A stretch of DNA of 13,709 nt from an uncultured Akkermansia sp. (lineage in GTDB: Bacteria; Verrucomicrobiota; Verrucomicrobiia; Verrucomicrobiales; Akkermansiaceae). Positions 5,946 through 13,709 of this stretch are shown piece by piece. The DNA is taken from NCBI GenBank assembly GCA_900766865.1, contig CAAFXA010000502.1, forward strand, positions 1-13,709, written 5' to 3'. Position numbers and translations under genes: made by a program. Each line of letters opens with the position of its first letter. Within the stretch, counting starts at the first letter, position 1. The notes beneath the pieces are model-generated. The model did not search any database. It had not been told where the DNA came from and saw only the letters and a list, made by a program, of their open reading frames with translations.

Positions 5946-8228
5946 ATGCGCAGAATCATTTCAACCATTCTCTTATCTCTGGCTGCCATACTGAGTGTGA
6001 CAGCGGCGGTATTCCTGACGATAGACGGCAACCTGGCACGCCTGACCGGCTGGTACAGCTTCAAGCAGGGTATGCCCCTCTTTACCGCAGAAAATACCGA
6101 CCGCATACCGGCTGTCTGCTGGATGCGTATACGCGACCTGCACGACTCCATCAGCTGCGTTAAAGATGAAAATGGCACCTGGTGGATTGAGTCGCCCTTC
6201 CGCGACCGCCTTAATCCGGCTGTGGCAGATGCCATCCTCAACTTTACAGCCAATGCCCATGTGGTGGATACTCTACCGCTGGACAAATCAACACGCCCCC
6301 GCCTCCGCGAGTTTGGTGTGCAGTCCAATCCGCACGAAATCACCCTGAAAGCCCCGCTCCATGCCGGCGATACCTCGGATCTGACTACCATTGCCCGCTA
6401 CACGCTGGGTAGTGCCTCGCCCTGGCTGGCTGACGCCGGCGATGGCAAGAGCGTGATGCCCACCACCTACCTCCGTACGAATTTCTACGGCAAGGATAAG
6501 CGTATTCACGTTGTCAGCGGCAACATCCTGAGCATCTTCAAGGAAGGCCTGGCATCCCTGCGAGACCCCAGGCCCCTGCTCTTCGAGCCGGACAAGCTCC
6601 GCGAAATTGAGATTACGGCGGCCGGGGACAAAGCTCAGCCGCTGGTTGCCCGCCGTGCCAGTGCCGAGTCTCCCTGGAATATTTGTGCCCCCTGCCTCAC
6701 AGCGGCTGATCAGGACAAGATGAACAACCTGGCTGCCTCTCTGGTTAACCTGAAGGCTGTCAAAGTGGAAAACCAGAACGATGTCGGCACCCTGCAAAGC
6801 CCGCTGCGCTATACCATCCGCCTTACCACAGAGGGAAATGCAGCCCCCGTGGAGCTGAAGATATATGAGAGCTTTGCCTCACCGGCAGATGGCCAGAGCC
6901 TGTGTTATGCCACAGTGAACAACCGCGATGCAGTGTTTACCCTGCAGGCAGAGCCGCGCGTAAGCCGCAAGGGTAGTTATTCCCGCATTGTCAACAGCAT
7001 TTGCAACCTTCCCGTGCTGCCCTCGGATGTAATGGCCAAAATCAAATCCGGTGCAGGTACGGTCTACACAGAAGACATGCCGCTCTGCCTGGACGAACTG
7101 CGTTCCCTCAAGTTCACCAACGTGGTGGACAAGGATGTGGAGCGAGTTGTTCTGAAAGCTCACGACAGCAAGGAATCTCTGCGTTTGCTCCTCATCCCCG
7201 GCGACCTGGAGAGCGAAGTGAGCGATACCTGGATGTACTCCGTGGGTAATGCACCATTTGCCAAGGCGGAGGAACTTGTTGTGCGCCGCTTCATCAATGG
7301 TCTGGGCAGCATCCCGGTGCGCGGAATCGAGGTCGACCTACCCGAAGACCCGGCCGAACGTGCCAGGCTGATAGATAGCTATGGCCTCAACAGCCCCTAC
7401 TACAGCCTCTACCTTCGTCCCAAATCCTGCCTGTACCGCGCGACTCTCTACGGGGTGGACCTGCCGCTGGTAAAAGATCGTGCCGCACGCGTCTTCTACA
7501 TTGCTCGCTATCGCGATCCGCAGACTGGTAAGGGCCGCTGGATTGGCATGGAAATGGGAGGCAACACCATCTACCGCCTCAGCACACGACTCACGCGCAC
7601 GCTCTCCCTGGCGCCCAATACCTGGCGCGCCCGCAACATCGTCAGTTTCCCCATTTCGGCACTGCGCAAGCTCACCCTCGGATACCAGCAGGCCCCGCTT
7701 GCTCTGGATTACGATTATATCGGCGAAACCTGGTCCGGTACACTGGCCGGGGAGGACGTTACCCCGCGCATTAATCCACACAGAGCCCAGTATTACATTC
7801 GCCAGTTGCAGAAGCTCAAGGTATCCGAATGGCTGGATGCGGATGATGAATATGCACTGGAGAGCCTGAAGAATCCTGTTTTCAGCGTTCGGCTGGAACT
7901 GGAGATTACCGACTATTCGGATGCGGAGGCTGTCGTGATGGAGCAATCCGACCTGAACCACGACACGCTGGATCCTATCGGTGCCGATTCGCGCAAGCAT
8001 AAGGCAAAGGAAGCTCTGACCGAAAGCACGGAGACAGACGCAGCCCTGCGTGAACTCGCCCTGCAGGAGCGCAAAACACACAGCCAGACCGTGACTATTG
8101 AGCTGGCGCCATCCTCCGAGGCGGGCGATACACCTTTCTTCTATGGCCGCATCGCGGAAACCGGAGAACTCTTTACGCTGCCCTTTAACGATGCCCAGGG
8201 CCTTGCCGGCAGCATACTTGACATGTAA
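5946..8228 (+). CDS. Large DUF4340-type protein with four repeat units
   Basis: This 760-residue protein has an N-terminal membrane segment or uncleaved signal at about 4-26; the rest should face the periplasm. Four related units can be traced. Each begins with a Trp-containing strand and a Pro-linked helix, then a YGL/FGV-like turn leading to a strand. The Trp residues are at 79-80, 244, 429 and 596. The turns or their equivalents are at 123 (FGVQSNP), 283 (LQSPLRYTIRL), 479 (YGLNSPYYSLYL) and 636 (YALESLKNPVFSVRL). Such units are typical of DUF4340 proteins, which sit beside Gld-type ABC genes in many Verrucomicrobiota and related bacteria. The C-terminal part has an acidic, charged stretch at about 655-710. 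It starts 23 nt after the gldG-like stop behind a pyrimidine-rich leader. A structural or substrate-holding role with the exporter is inferred. Confidence 0.82.
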   Translation: MRRIISTILLSLAAILSVTAAVFLTIDGNLARLTGWYSFKQGMPLFTAENTDRIPAVCWMRIRDLHDSISCVKDENGTWWIESPFRDRLNPAVADAILNFTANAHVVDTLPLDKSTRPRLREFGVQSNPHEITLKAPLHAGDTSDLTTIARYTLGSASPWLADAGDGKSVMPTTYLRTNFYGKDKRIHVVSGNILSIFKEGLASLRDPRPLLFEPDKLREIEITAAGDKAQPLVARRASAESPWNICAPCLTAADQDKMNNLAASLVNLKAVKVENQNDVGTLQSPLRYTIRLTTEGNAAPVELKIYESFASPADGQSLCYATVNNRDAVFTLQAEPRVSRKGSYSRIVNSICNLPVLPSDVMAKIKSGAGTVYTEDMPLCLDELRSLKFTNVVDKDVERVVLKAHDSKESLRLLLIPGDLESEVSDTWMYSVGNAPFAKAEELVVRRFINGLGSIPVRGIEVDLPEDPAERARLIDSYGLNSPYYSLYLRPKSCLYRATLYGVDLPLVKDRAARVFYIARYRDPQTGKGRWIGMEMGGNTIYRLSTRLTRTLSLAPNTWRARNIVSFPISALRKLTLGYQQAPLALDYDYIGETWSGTLAGEDVTPRINPHRAQYYIRQLQKLKVSEWLDADDEYALESLKNPVFSVRLELEITDYSDAEAVVMEQSDLNHDTLDPIGADSRKHKAKEALTESTETDAALRELALQERKTHSQTVTIELAPSSEAGDTPFFYGRIAETGELFTLPFNDAQGLAGSILDM

Positions 8229-8244
8229 CCATCAGAGATAAATT

Positions 8245-9093
8245 ATGTGGGTCTGGAAAAAAACAATCGCCAGGAAGAACGAGAGTGAATGGCAACAGCG
8301 CGTCGGCAACTTGCCCGGCGCCGTATTCAGCGAGGCCTTTCAGGCGGAGCGTCTCAACATAGATGTTTATACCGACACCGCAGAGGAAGCCCTCATTCTG
8401 GAAGCCTGCTACGGCGGTAAAACGGAAGAGGTGCAGACTGTGGACTGGGTGGCGGCAACAGCACCGGAGAACACCCCGCCGCTTATCATCCGAGATCGTC
8501 TGGTTATCTCTGCCAGCGCAGATGCCGCTGTGCTGCAGGAACTGCAGCAGAAATACCCGGGCCGAATCATCCTCACGTTCCCTGCAGAACGCGCTTTCGG
8601 CACGGGTAATCACGCCACCACATCCACCTGCCTGCGCATGCTTTGCGATGAAGTGAAGACGCTCCGCAGCCCGTGGACTCTTACCGATATCGGCTGTGGC
8701 ACGGGGGTGCTGGCACTGGCCGGCCTTCGACTGGGAGCTCAGAGCGCCATCAGCTTCGATTTCGACCCCGTTGCTGTGGAGGTGGCTGCCCATAATATCG
8801 AGCGCAATGGCGGAGCAGACAACCTCCGACTGTTCCAGGCAGATGTCTTTGAGTGGAACCCAGCTCCCGGAGAACAGGCCGATATCGTTCTGGCCAACCT
8901 CTTTTCCACCGTTCTTCAGAAGGCCTTTCCCCGCCTGCTTGCTGCCATGAAGCCCCAGGGAACCCTCATTATCTCCGGCATCCTCAATACACAGGCGCAG
9001 GAAACGCTGGCTGCGGCGGAAGCCGTCGGGCTGCGCGTTCTTAAAGTGGTAAGCCGAGGTAAATGGACGACTGCCAAACTGACAAACGCATGA
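8245..9093 (+). CDS. prmA: Ribosomal protein L11 methyltransferase
   Basis: This 282-residue enzyme is close to the usual PrmA length. The PrmA-specific segment AFGTGNHATTSTCL at 117-130 precedes SAM motif I DIGCGTGVLAL at 148-158, the acidic loop FDFDP at 171-175 and the catalytic-site strand IVLANLF at 214-220. An N-terminal alpha/beta domain of about 100 residues would bind L11. PrmA trimethylates lysines and the N-terminus of ribosomal protein L11 in the cytoplasm, using S-adenosylmethionine. It lies 16 nt after the DUF4340 stop, so a housekeeping enzyme is carried in the exporter operon. Its stop overlaps the tsaB start as ATGA. The leader has only a weak AGAG. Confidence 0.92.
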   Translation: MWVWKKTIARKNESEWQQRVGNLPGAVFSEAFQAERLNIDVYTDTAEEALILEACYGGKTEEVQTVDWVAATAPENTPPLIIRDRLVISASADAAVLQELQQKYPGRIILTFPAERAFGTGNHATTSTCLRMLCDEVKTLRSPWTLTDIGCGTGVLALAGLRLGAQSAISFDFDPVAVEVAAHNIERNGGADNLRLFQADVFEWNPAPGEQADIVLANLFSTVLQKAFPRLLAAMKPQGTLIISGILNTQAQETLAAAEAVGLRVLKVVSRGKWTTAKLTNA

Positions 9094-9722
9094 ATATCCT
9101 GGCCATCGAGAGCTCCCTCCCCAAGGCTTCCCTCTGCCTTTCTCTGCAGGGAAATATAACCGTTTCTGCCAGTTGGGAGGCCGAGCGCAATCACGATTCC
9201 CACCTATTCCCGGCGCTCCGGCAGACCATGGAGGCGCTGGGCGAACAGCAGCTGGATTATGTGTTGGTGGGTGCAGGCCCGGGCAGCTACGGCGGTGTGC
9301 GTGTGGCGCTGGCTGCTGCTGTGGGCATTTCCACAGTAAAGGGCGCCAGAGTGGTTGCCATCAGCTCCTGGGATTCTCTTGCCGAGGACGGCGTCTGCAT
9401 CATTTCCGATGCCCGTCGTGGTGGCTGGACCCTGCGCCGAACCGATGGCAGCATAGAAGTGTTGCCAACTGCGGCACTGCTGGCAGAGATAGAGAACGGG
9501 CTTGTGGTAGCCTCCATCGAGAGTGCTGAGCTGCTGCAGAAAAATGGTATCTCTGCCGTTCGCTCCTCCCTGCAGCCTACCGCAGAAGGCCTGGTGCGCA
9601 GTTGGTGTGCACTCAGCCCTGCCTGCCGGGAAGAACTCGCGGCCAGACCGGCAGAACCCATCTATGTGCGCCCTCCTCATATAACGGAAGCAAAGCGCAA
9701 GCCCTGGGAAATTCAGAACTGA
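9090..9722 (+). CDS. tsaB: tRNA threonylcarbamoyladenosine synthesis protein TsaB
   Basis: The chosen start at 9090 gives 210 residues beginning MNILAIESS, the family N-terminus; an in-frame ATG at 9063 would add nine non-homologous residues and overlap prmA further. The start overlaps the prmA stop by 4 nt (ATGA). Key features are the ASKHA-fold first strand ILAIESS, the glycine loop VGAGPGSYGGVR at 60-71 (usually GPGSFTGLR), SDARRGGW at 106-113 and the C-terminal PIYVRPPHITE at 190-200. TsaB is the non-catalytic partner of TsaD in making t6A at position 37 of ANN-decoding tRNAs. TsaD and TsaE are not in the window. Two changes in the glycine loop, Tyr for Phe and Gly for Thr, look tolerable. 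Confidence 0.9.
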   Translation: MNILAIESSLPKASLCLSLQGNITVSASWEAERNHDSHLFPALRQTMEALGEQQLDYVLVGAGPGSYGGVRVALAAAVGISTVKGARVVAISSWDSLAEDGVCIISDARRGGWTLRRTDGSIEVLPTAALLAEIENGLVVASIESAELLQKNGISAVRSSLQPTAEGLVRSWCALSPACREELAARPAEPIYVRPPHITEAKRKPWEIQN

Positions 9723-9735
9723 CACCCATCTTCAC

Positions 9736-10092
9736 ATGAGCGATAACGCCCCCATCATCCACACCTGTCAGCGCTGCGGAGCCTGCTGCCGCTGGGAAGG
9801 AGACGTCTGTCTGACGGATGAGGACATAACAGCCATTGCAGCCTATCTCGGCATGAGCGAAGAGGCATTTATTGACCGCTATTGCCGCCTGCAGCGCAAC
9901 AGGCGTGGCCTGTCGCTCATTGATGCCGACAATGGTAATGGCCCCTGCTGCATGCTGACCCCGGAGGGCTGCCGCATTCAACCTGTCAAACCGCAGCAAT
10001 GCCGGGATTTCCCGTATAAATGGAACTTCCCCGGTTGGGAACAACGCTGCCCCGGTGCAGGCAAAACAAGCTACACCCCGCCGACATCATGA
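9736..10092 (+). CDS. YkgJ-type cysteine-cluster protein
   Basis: This 118-residue soluble protein has eleven cysteines. CQRCGACC at 11-18 is the diagnostic first part of the YkgJ/UPF0153 CxxCxxCC cluster. It continues with Cys25, Cys50, PCCMLTPEGC at 70-79 and PQQCRDFP at 87-94, and a further Cys105 near the end. The family is thought to bind zinc or an iron-sulphur cluster; its biochemical role is not known. It begins 13 nt after tsaB behind a pyrimidine-rich leader. Its stop codon TGA overlaps the start of the giant ABC protein as ATGA, so the two are probably translationally coupled. The protein ends shortly after the last cysteine, without an additional domain. Confidence 0.87.
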   Translation: MSDNAPIIHTCQRCGACCRWEGDVCLTDEDITAIAAYLGMSEEAFIDRYCRLQRNRRGLSLIDADNGNGPCCMLTPEGCRIQPVKPQQCRDFPYKWNFPGWEQRCPGAGKTSYTPPTS

Positions 10093-13000
10093 TTCGCGGG
10101 GCTGGCCATTACCTGGACAGATTTGCAACGTATTGCCGCCGCAATCTGTTGAGCTGGAGACGCCGTTGTGCAGAGCTTTTCGCAAGCCGCAATCCCCGCC
10201 GTCTCACAGCGCTGGAGGAATCCCGCCGCAGCCATGCCGGTGTGGTGGTGGACTTGTTCGCCGCCATCATGGCACGAGTGGATGGCATTGGCATGGATGA
10301 CATGGATACCACCATGGACATGCTGCGCTACGACTTCCCCAATGTGGAGCACAGCTGGCTTGCCGAACGCTTCCAGACCGCCTACACGGCACGTTATTCG
10401 CTGGAGGATACATTGCGCCTGGCCGCAGCCTCCCGCACAGAAGAAGAGCGTATGGCTCTGGTGCTGGAGATTCTCAACATGCTCTACCGCGTGGGCGGAG
10501 ACCTCACCAATCCAGCCCTCTTTGAGCGCGTGACCAATGGTCTGGGCCTGCCCGGTCTGGCTCCGCACCTGGAGGTACTCATCAGCACACCTGGCATGGA
10601 AGCTCCGCATCCCATCCAGAGCCTCTGTTTCTCCGACATCGAGGCAGACAACACCATCACCCTTGCCCGTGAGGATGAAGGCGCCGCCTTTCGTGCGTTC
10701 TGCTGCGTCAATGTGCTGCTTATTATCAACGACTCCCGCATCCCCATCACCGTAAGCGGGCGCGCGCTGCATCGTGGGGACATGCAGTTGCTTTCTCCCG
10801 GGCAGAATCTGGAGCTCACCGAATGGGTGTTCAGCTACAACACCATCCGCGGCCTTATCCAGAACCGCTACAGCGGCGTGAGCTATGTGGGCTACCTTTT
10901 CCGAGAGGGAGACGAAATCAGCATCACCCGCACCCGCCCTCGCAACGCACTGGTGCGCGTTAAGTTCAGCCTGCATGTTGAGCTGGAGATTCTGGGGAAG
11001 GATGTAGAGTTTTCGCTGGATAACCGCCGGCTGGAGCAAGGGGATGTCTGCCGAACAACGTATTACACCCCCTTCACCATTAAAGGGCTGGGGCCGTACC
11101 GCTTCGCCGAGCTGCACAATATCGAGGAACCGGGGCGCAGTTACCAGCTGGCACCGGATGCCCGTACCATCCTCGTTACCAATCTGCCCTATATCAACAG
11201 CCCCACTGCGCTGATGCTCACCCCCGGCCTGGCTCAGGCTGTTGTGTTCGAGGTAAGCTATTCCCGCGCGGACAATTCCGGTAAAATTACCATTCTCAAA
11301 GATAGTGGCTCGCTGAAGCTCAATGGCAACACCATTAAGGGCGAGGCCCCTCTGAAAGATGGCGACCTCATTGCGCTGAGCGCTGTGCAGCACCTGCGCT
11401 GCCACTTCTCAGCAGGCGTGCTGGAGGAAGAAACATCCCTTATCAAAACCCTCAGAGTCCAGGGGCTGACACGCGATTTTGTGCGCGCCGGGCGCGTTGT
11501 GGATAATATAGATTTCACCATCAAACGTGGCGAAATGGCCTGCATTCTGGGCCCCAGCGGCTCCGGCAAGAGCACGCTGCTGAGCATGCTTGCCGGGCAT
11601 CTCTCGCCATCCTTCGGCTCCATTTACTACAACAACGAGCGCATGACGCCTGCTGCGTCCGACCTACGCCGGCATGTGGCCTACATTCCCCGCGAGGATA
11701 TCCTCGACGAGGCCATGACCGTGGGAGAACACGTTTACCACGCCTCCATAGCCCGCCGTCCCCGCCTGAATGATGCCGACCGCAAGCGACGCGTGCTCTC
11801 CATCCTCAATTACGTGGGGCTGGGGTCGCTTGCCAACCGCAATGTAGGCCGGGCCGGAGAGCGTACACTTTCGGATGGTGAGCGCACCCGCCTGAACCTG
11901 GGGCTGGACCTTACCGGCACGGCCGAGGTATACCTTATCGATGAACCCATCAGCGGGCTCTCCTCCGGCGATGCGGAGCATGTGATTGCGACCCTGCGCA
12001 ACATGGCCTCCGGTCACATTCTTCTCTGTACCCTGCACCGGCCGGCCCAGGTTATTCTCAATCAGTTCAAGAAAGTTATGGTGCTCAATGCCCATGGGCA
12101 GATGGCTTTCTGGGGCACACCGACAGAAATGGTACGCTACTTCCGCAAGGCTGCGCAGGAAATGGGGTTGCGAGTTTCCCGCGAAGCGATAGCCGCCGGT
12201 GGTGCCGACTATGTATTTGAAGTGCTGGAAGCGCCCTACAGCCGCCTGGGTAACATCCAGAAACCTCCGCCCGGCATGTGGCAGGAGCGCTTCGAACGCT
12301 ACTATTTCCGCAAGGAGGAAAACGACCAGCCGGCTCCCGAAGACGAGCTGCGTAAACTGCGCCCCATGCCCCTCCGTACCCCGCTGGAGCTGTGGAGACT
12401 CTTCCGACTGTGGATGACCCGCACCTTCCTGAGCCGCGTACGCAGCCGCATGAGTCTTTATGCACTGCTGCTGGAGGGCCCGGTTCTGGCTGTACTCATT
12501 GCCGGCACGCTGAAAGCCTCCAGCGATGTGCCCTACACCTTCTACAAATCTCTGCATATCGGCGAGTACATGTTCCTCTCGCTGGTGCTGGCCATGTTCT
12601 TCGGGCTCACTGACTCAGCCTGCGAGGTACTGCGGGATCGCCCGCTGCTGCGGCGAGAGAGCAATTACAAACTGTTCATCCCCGGCTATCTACTGGCAAA
12701 AATCCTGGTTCTGACCGGCATTGCCGCGTTACAATGCGCCCTCTATCTGTGGGTGGGCAATGCTATTCTGGAAATTGAAAAAATGTTCTGGCAGCACCTG
12801 TCTGTCATGGTGCTCACAGCCTTCATCGGCATTTCGCTTTCGCTCATGGTGTCCACACTGGTGCGCTCGGACCGCACGGCGCTCAACATCGTGCCGCTTT
12901 TGCTGGTGCCCCAGATTCTGCTGGCGGGTGCTCTCATCCGCTTCGAGGAAATGAACGAGTTCAGCCCGGATTTCCCCTCCTTTGTGCCGGAGAAAGTAGT

Positions 13001-13658
13001 GCAACATCTCTCGGCACTGCGTCATCGCGTGGCATATCAGGACCCCGATACCCACAACATTACCTCAAAACCCGTTCCCTTCATCGCAGACTTCTGCCCC
13101 CTGCGCTACTCGTTCGAGATGCTCTTCGTTATCCAGTCTCACAAGAACCTCTGGGAAATTGAGAGCGGGCGCATTGATGCCGAGCGAGAGCGTCTCAAGT
13201 CCGCCGGAAGTCTGGATGATTTGCGCTTTATCCAGCGCGCGGCGATGCTCCTCAACACAACGGCACCGGATGCCGACACGGCAGATGATTACCTGCGCCG
13301 CATCCGCAAGGCAGCACTCTCGCATAACGAGGAGTATCTGGATAAGATTACAGATGAGTTTGATGATATAGAGCCTTCGGAGAATGACCAGCCTCTGGAA
13401 TTCTTCTACTCCAACCGAGAGCTCAACCTCATCCGGGAAGGCGTGAAAACGGCTCGAAAGGATGGCCGAAAGAATGAGCATCGTGGCTTCTTCCTCTCCC
13501 CACGCCAGGCACAGGCATTCAATGGCGGTATCAACCACGAGACGGACGAAAACTCCATATCGACCATCAAGCGAAATGCCGTTTACCTCCTCATTATGGG
13601 CTTGTTTCCCATACTTGTGGCAGCATGGCGACTGCGTTCGATTTGCCGGGGTAAATAA
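10089..13658 (+). CDS. Multidomain ABC protein: TerB-like, FHA-like region, ABCG-type ATPase and membrane domain
   Basis: The start at 10089, in ATGA overlap with the previous stop, gives 1189 residues; an in-frame ATG at 10020 would lie inside the upstream gene. Residues about 50-155 resemble a TerB-like helical domain (IMARVDGIGMDD, later NMLYRVGGDLTN and LGL). Residues about 180-445 are beta-rich, ending in an FHA-like stretch (LKLNGNTIK, LKDGDLIALS). An ABCG-type ATPase follows: Walker A GPSGSGKST at 488-496, Q-loop YIPREDIL at 532-539, signature LSDGER at 594-599, Walker B VYLIDEP at 614-620 and switch His650. Membrane segments lie near 790-808, 826-842, 864-890, 901-925, 931-950 and 1164-1182, with a loop of about 210 residues before the last one. 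FHA-linked half-ABCG proteins such as Rv1747 are export-type proteins. The substrate is unknown. Arg at the Q-loop Gln and Asp in the signature are unusual. Confidence 0.85.
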   Translation: MIRGAGHYLDRFATYCRRNLLSWRRRCAELFASRNPRRLTALEESRRSHAGVVVDLFAAIMARVDGIGMDDMDTTMDMLRYDFPNVEHSWLAERFQTAYTARYSLEDTLRLAAASRTEEERMALVLEILNMLYRVGGDLTNPALFERVTNGLGLPGLAPHLEVLISTPGMEAPHPIQSLCFSDIEADNTITLAREDEGAAFRAFCCVNVLLIINDSRIPITVSGRALHRGDMQLLSPGQNLELTEWVFSYNTIRGLIQNRYSGVSYVGYLFREGDEISITRTRPRNALVRVKFSLHVELEILGKDVEFSLDNRRLEQGDVCRTTYYTPFTIKGLGPYRFAELHNIEEPGRSYQLAPDARTILVTNLPYINSPTALMLTPGLAQAVVFEVSYSRADNSGKITILKDSGSLKLNGNTIKGEAPLKDGDLIALSAVQHLRCHFSAGVLEEETSLIKTLRVQGLTRDFVRAGRVVDNIDFTIKRGEMACILGPSGSGKSTLLSMLAGHLSPSFGSIYYNNERMTPAASDLRRHVAYIPREDILDEAMTVGEHVYHASIARRPRLNDADRKRRVLSILNYVGLGSLANRNVGRAGERTLSDGERTRLNLGLDLTGTAEVYLIDEPISGLSSGDAEHVIATLRNMASGHILLCTLHRPAQVILNQFKKVMVLNAHGQMAFWGTPTEMVRYFRKAAQEMGLRVSREAIAAGGADYVFEVLEAPYSRLGNIQKPPPGMWQERFERYYFRKEENDQPAPEDELRKLRPMPLRTPLELWRLFRLWMTRTFLSRVRSRMSLYALLLEGPVLAVLIAGTLKASSDVPYTFYKSLHIGEYMFLSLVLAMFFGLTDSACEVLRDRPLLRRESNYKLFIPGYLLAKILVLTGIAALQCALYLWVGNAILEIEKMFWQHLSVMVLTAFIGISLSLMVSTLVRSDRTALNIVPLLLVPQILLAGALIRFEEMNEFSPDFPSFVPEKVVQHLSALRHRVAYQDPDTHNITSKPVPFIADFCPLRYSFEMLFVIQSHKNLWEIESGRIDAERERLKSAGSLDDLRFIQRAAMLLNTTAPDADTADDYLRRIRKAALSHNEEYLDKITDEFDDIEPSENDQPLEFFYSNRELNLIREGVKTARKDGRKNEHRGFFLSPRQAQAFNGGINHETDENSISTIKRNAVYLLIMGLFPILVAAWRLRSICRGK

Positions 13659-13709
13659 TTAGGAAATACTGTCGAAACTTCGGGGTCTGTTTCAAATCTG
13701 CTGATGTCA
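13659..13709. other. Short downstream region without recognised feature
   Basis: After the ABC stop codon, 51 bases remain. No terminator with a GC stem and T-tract is visible. A 5-bp inverted repeat (GAAAC at 13674-13678 and GTTTC at 13689-13693) with a 10-base loop is too weak to call. Whether the operon continues beyond the window cannot be told. Confidence 0.5.

Noticed and set aside
9063..9089. Upstream ATG for tsaB
   Set aside because: The extra nine residues are not family-like, and the ATG at 9090 gives the conserved MNILAIESS start with an ATGA overlap.
10020..10088. Upstream ATG for the ABC giant
   Set aside because: It lies deep in the cysteine-cluster gene; the ATG at 10089 overlaps that gene's stop as ATGA and is the better start.
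10071..11405. A 444-codon open frame on the minus strand
   Set aside because: It is antisense to the N-terminal part of the ABC giant, has no recognisable domain and no promoter or leader signal.
13674..13693. Inverted repeat GAAAC/GTTTC after the last gene
   Set aside because: Five pairs with a 10-base loop and no T-tract are expected by chance and do not make a terminator.

Overview
The window carries two compact, divergently transcribed gene clusters separated by one 214-bp intergenic region (2364-2577). All 12 genes are accounted for: 4 on the minus strand (the last one cut by the window start) and 8 on the plus strand. I see no tRNA, rRNA, insertion sequence, prophage or CRISPR array. 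The gene content suggests a Gram-negative bacterium of the Verrucomicrobiota, perhaps Akkermansiaceae. The reasons are a GldA/F/G-type ABC exporter with a DUF4340 partner outside a Bacteroidota-like context, fairly GC-rich coding, standard sigma70-like promoter boxes rather than the Bacteroidota -7/-33 type, and weak use of Shine-Dalgarno sites. This placement is an inference and would need a phylogeny of PrmA or TsaB.

Minus strand (2363 down to 1): an OsmC-family thiol protein, an unknown multi-pass membrane protein, a Pro/Gln-repeat lipoprotein and TlyA, a 2'-O-methyltransferase for rRNA. The gaps are only 3, 6 and 16 nt, so they look like one operon. A near-consensus promoter abuts the osmC ATG so closely that the mRNA should be leaderless.

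Plus strand (2578 to 13658): a GldA-like ATPase, an ABC-2 permease, a GldG-like auxiliary protein and a large DUF4340 protein form a probable exporter or cell-envelope machine. They are followed by PrmA (L11 methyltransferase), TsaB (tRNA t6A synthesis), a YkgJ-type cysteine-cluster protein and a 1189-residue multidomain ABC protein (TerB-like domain, FHA-like beta-rich region, ABCG-type ATPase, ABC-2 membrane domain with a very large loop). Junctions are tight. Two are 4-nt ATGA overlaps (prmA/tsaB and ykgJ-like/ABC), and most others have short pyrimidine-rich leaders without a Shine-Dalgarno site.

The most interesting points are the predicted leaderless promoter, an exact 10-bp tandem repeat inside the promoter spacer of the exporter operon, the fourfold-repeat layout of the DUF4340 protein, and the TerB/FHA-like/ABCG giant with altered Q-loop and signature residues. 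The giant is translationally coupled to a cysteine-cluster protein.
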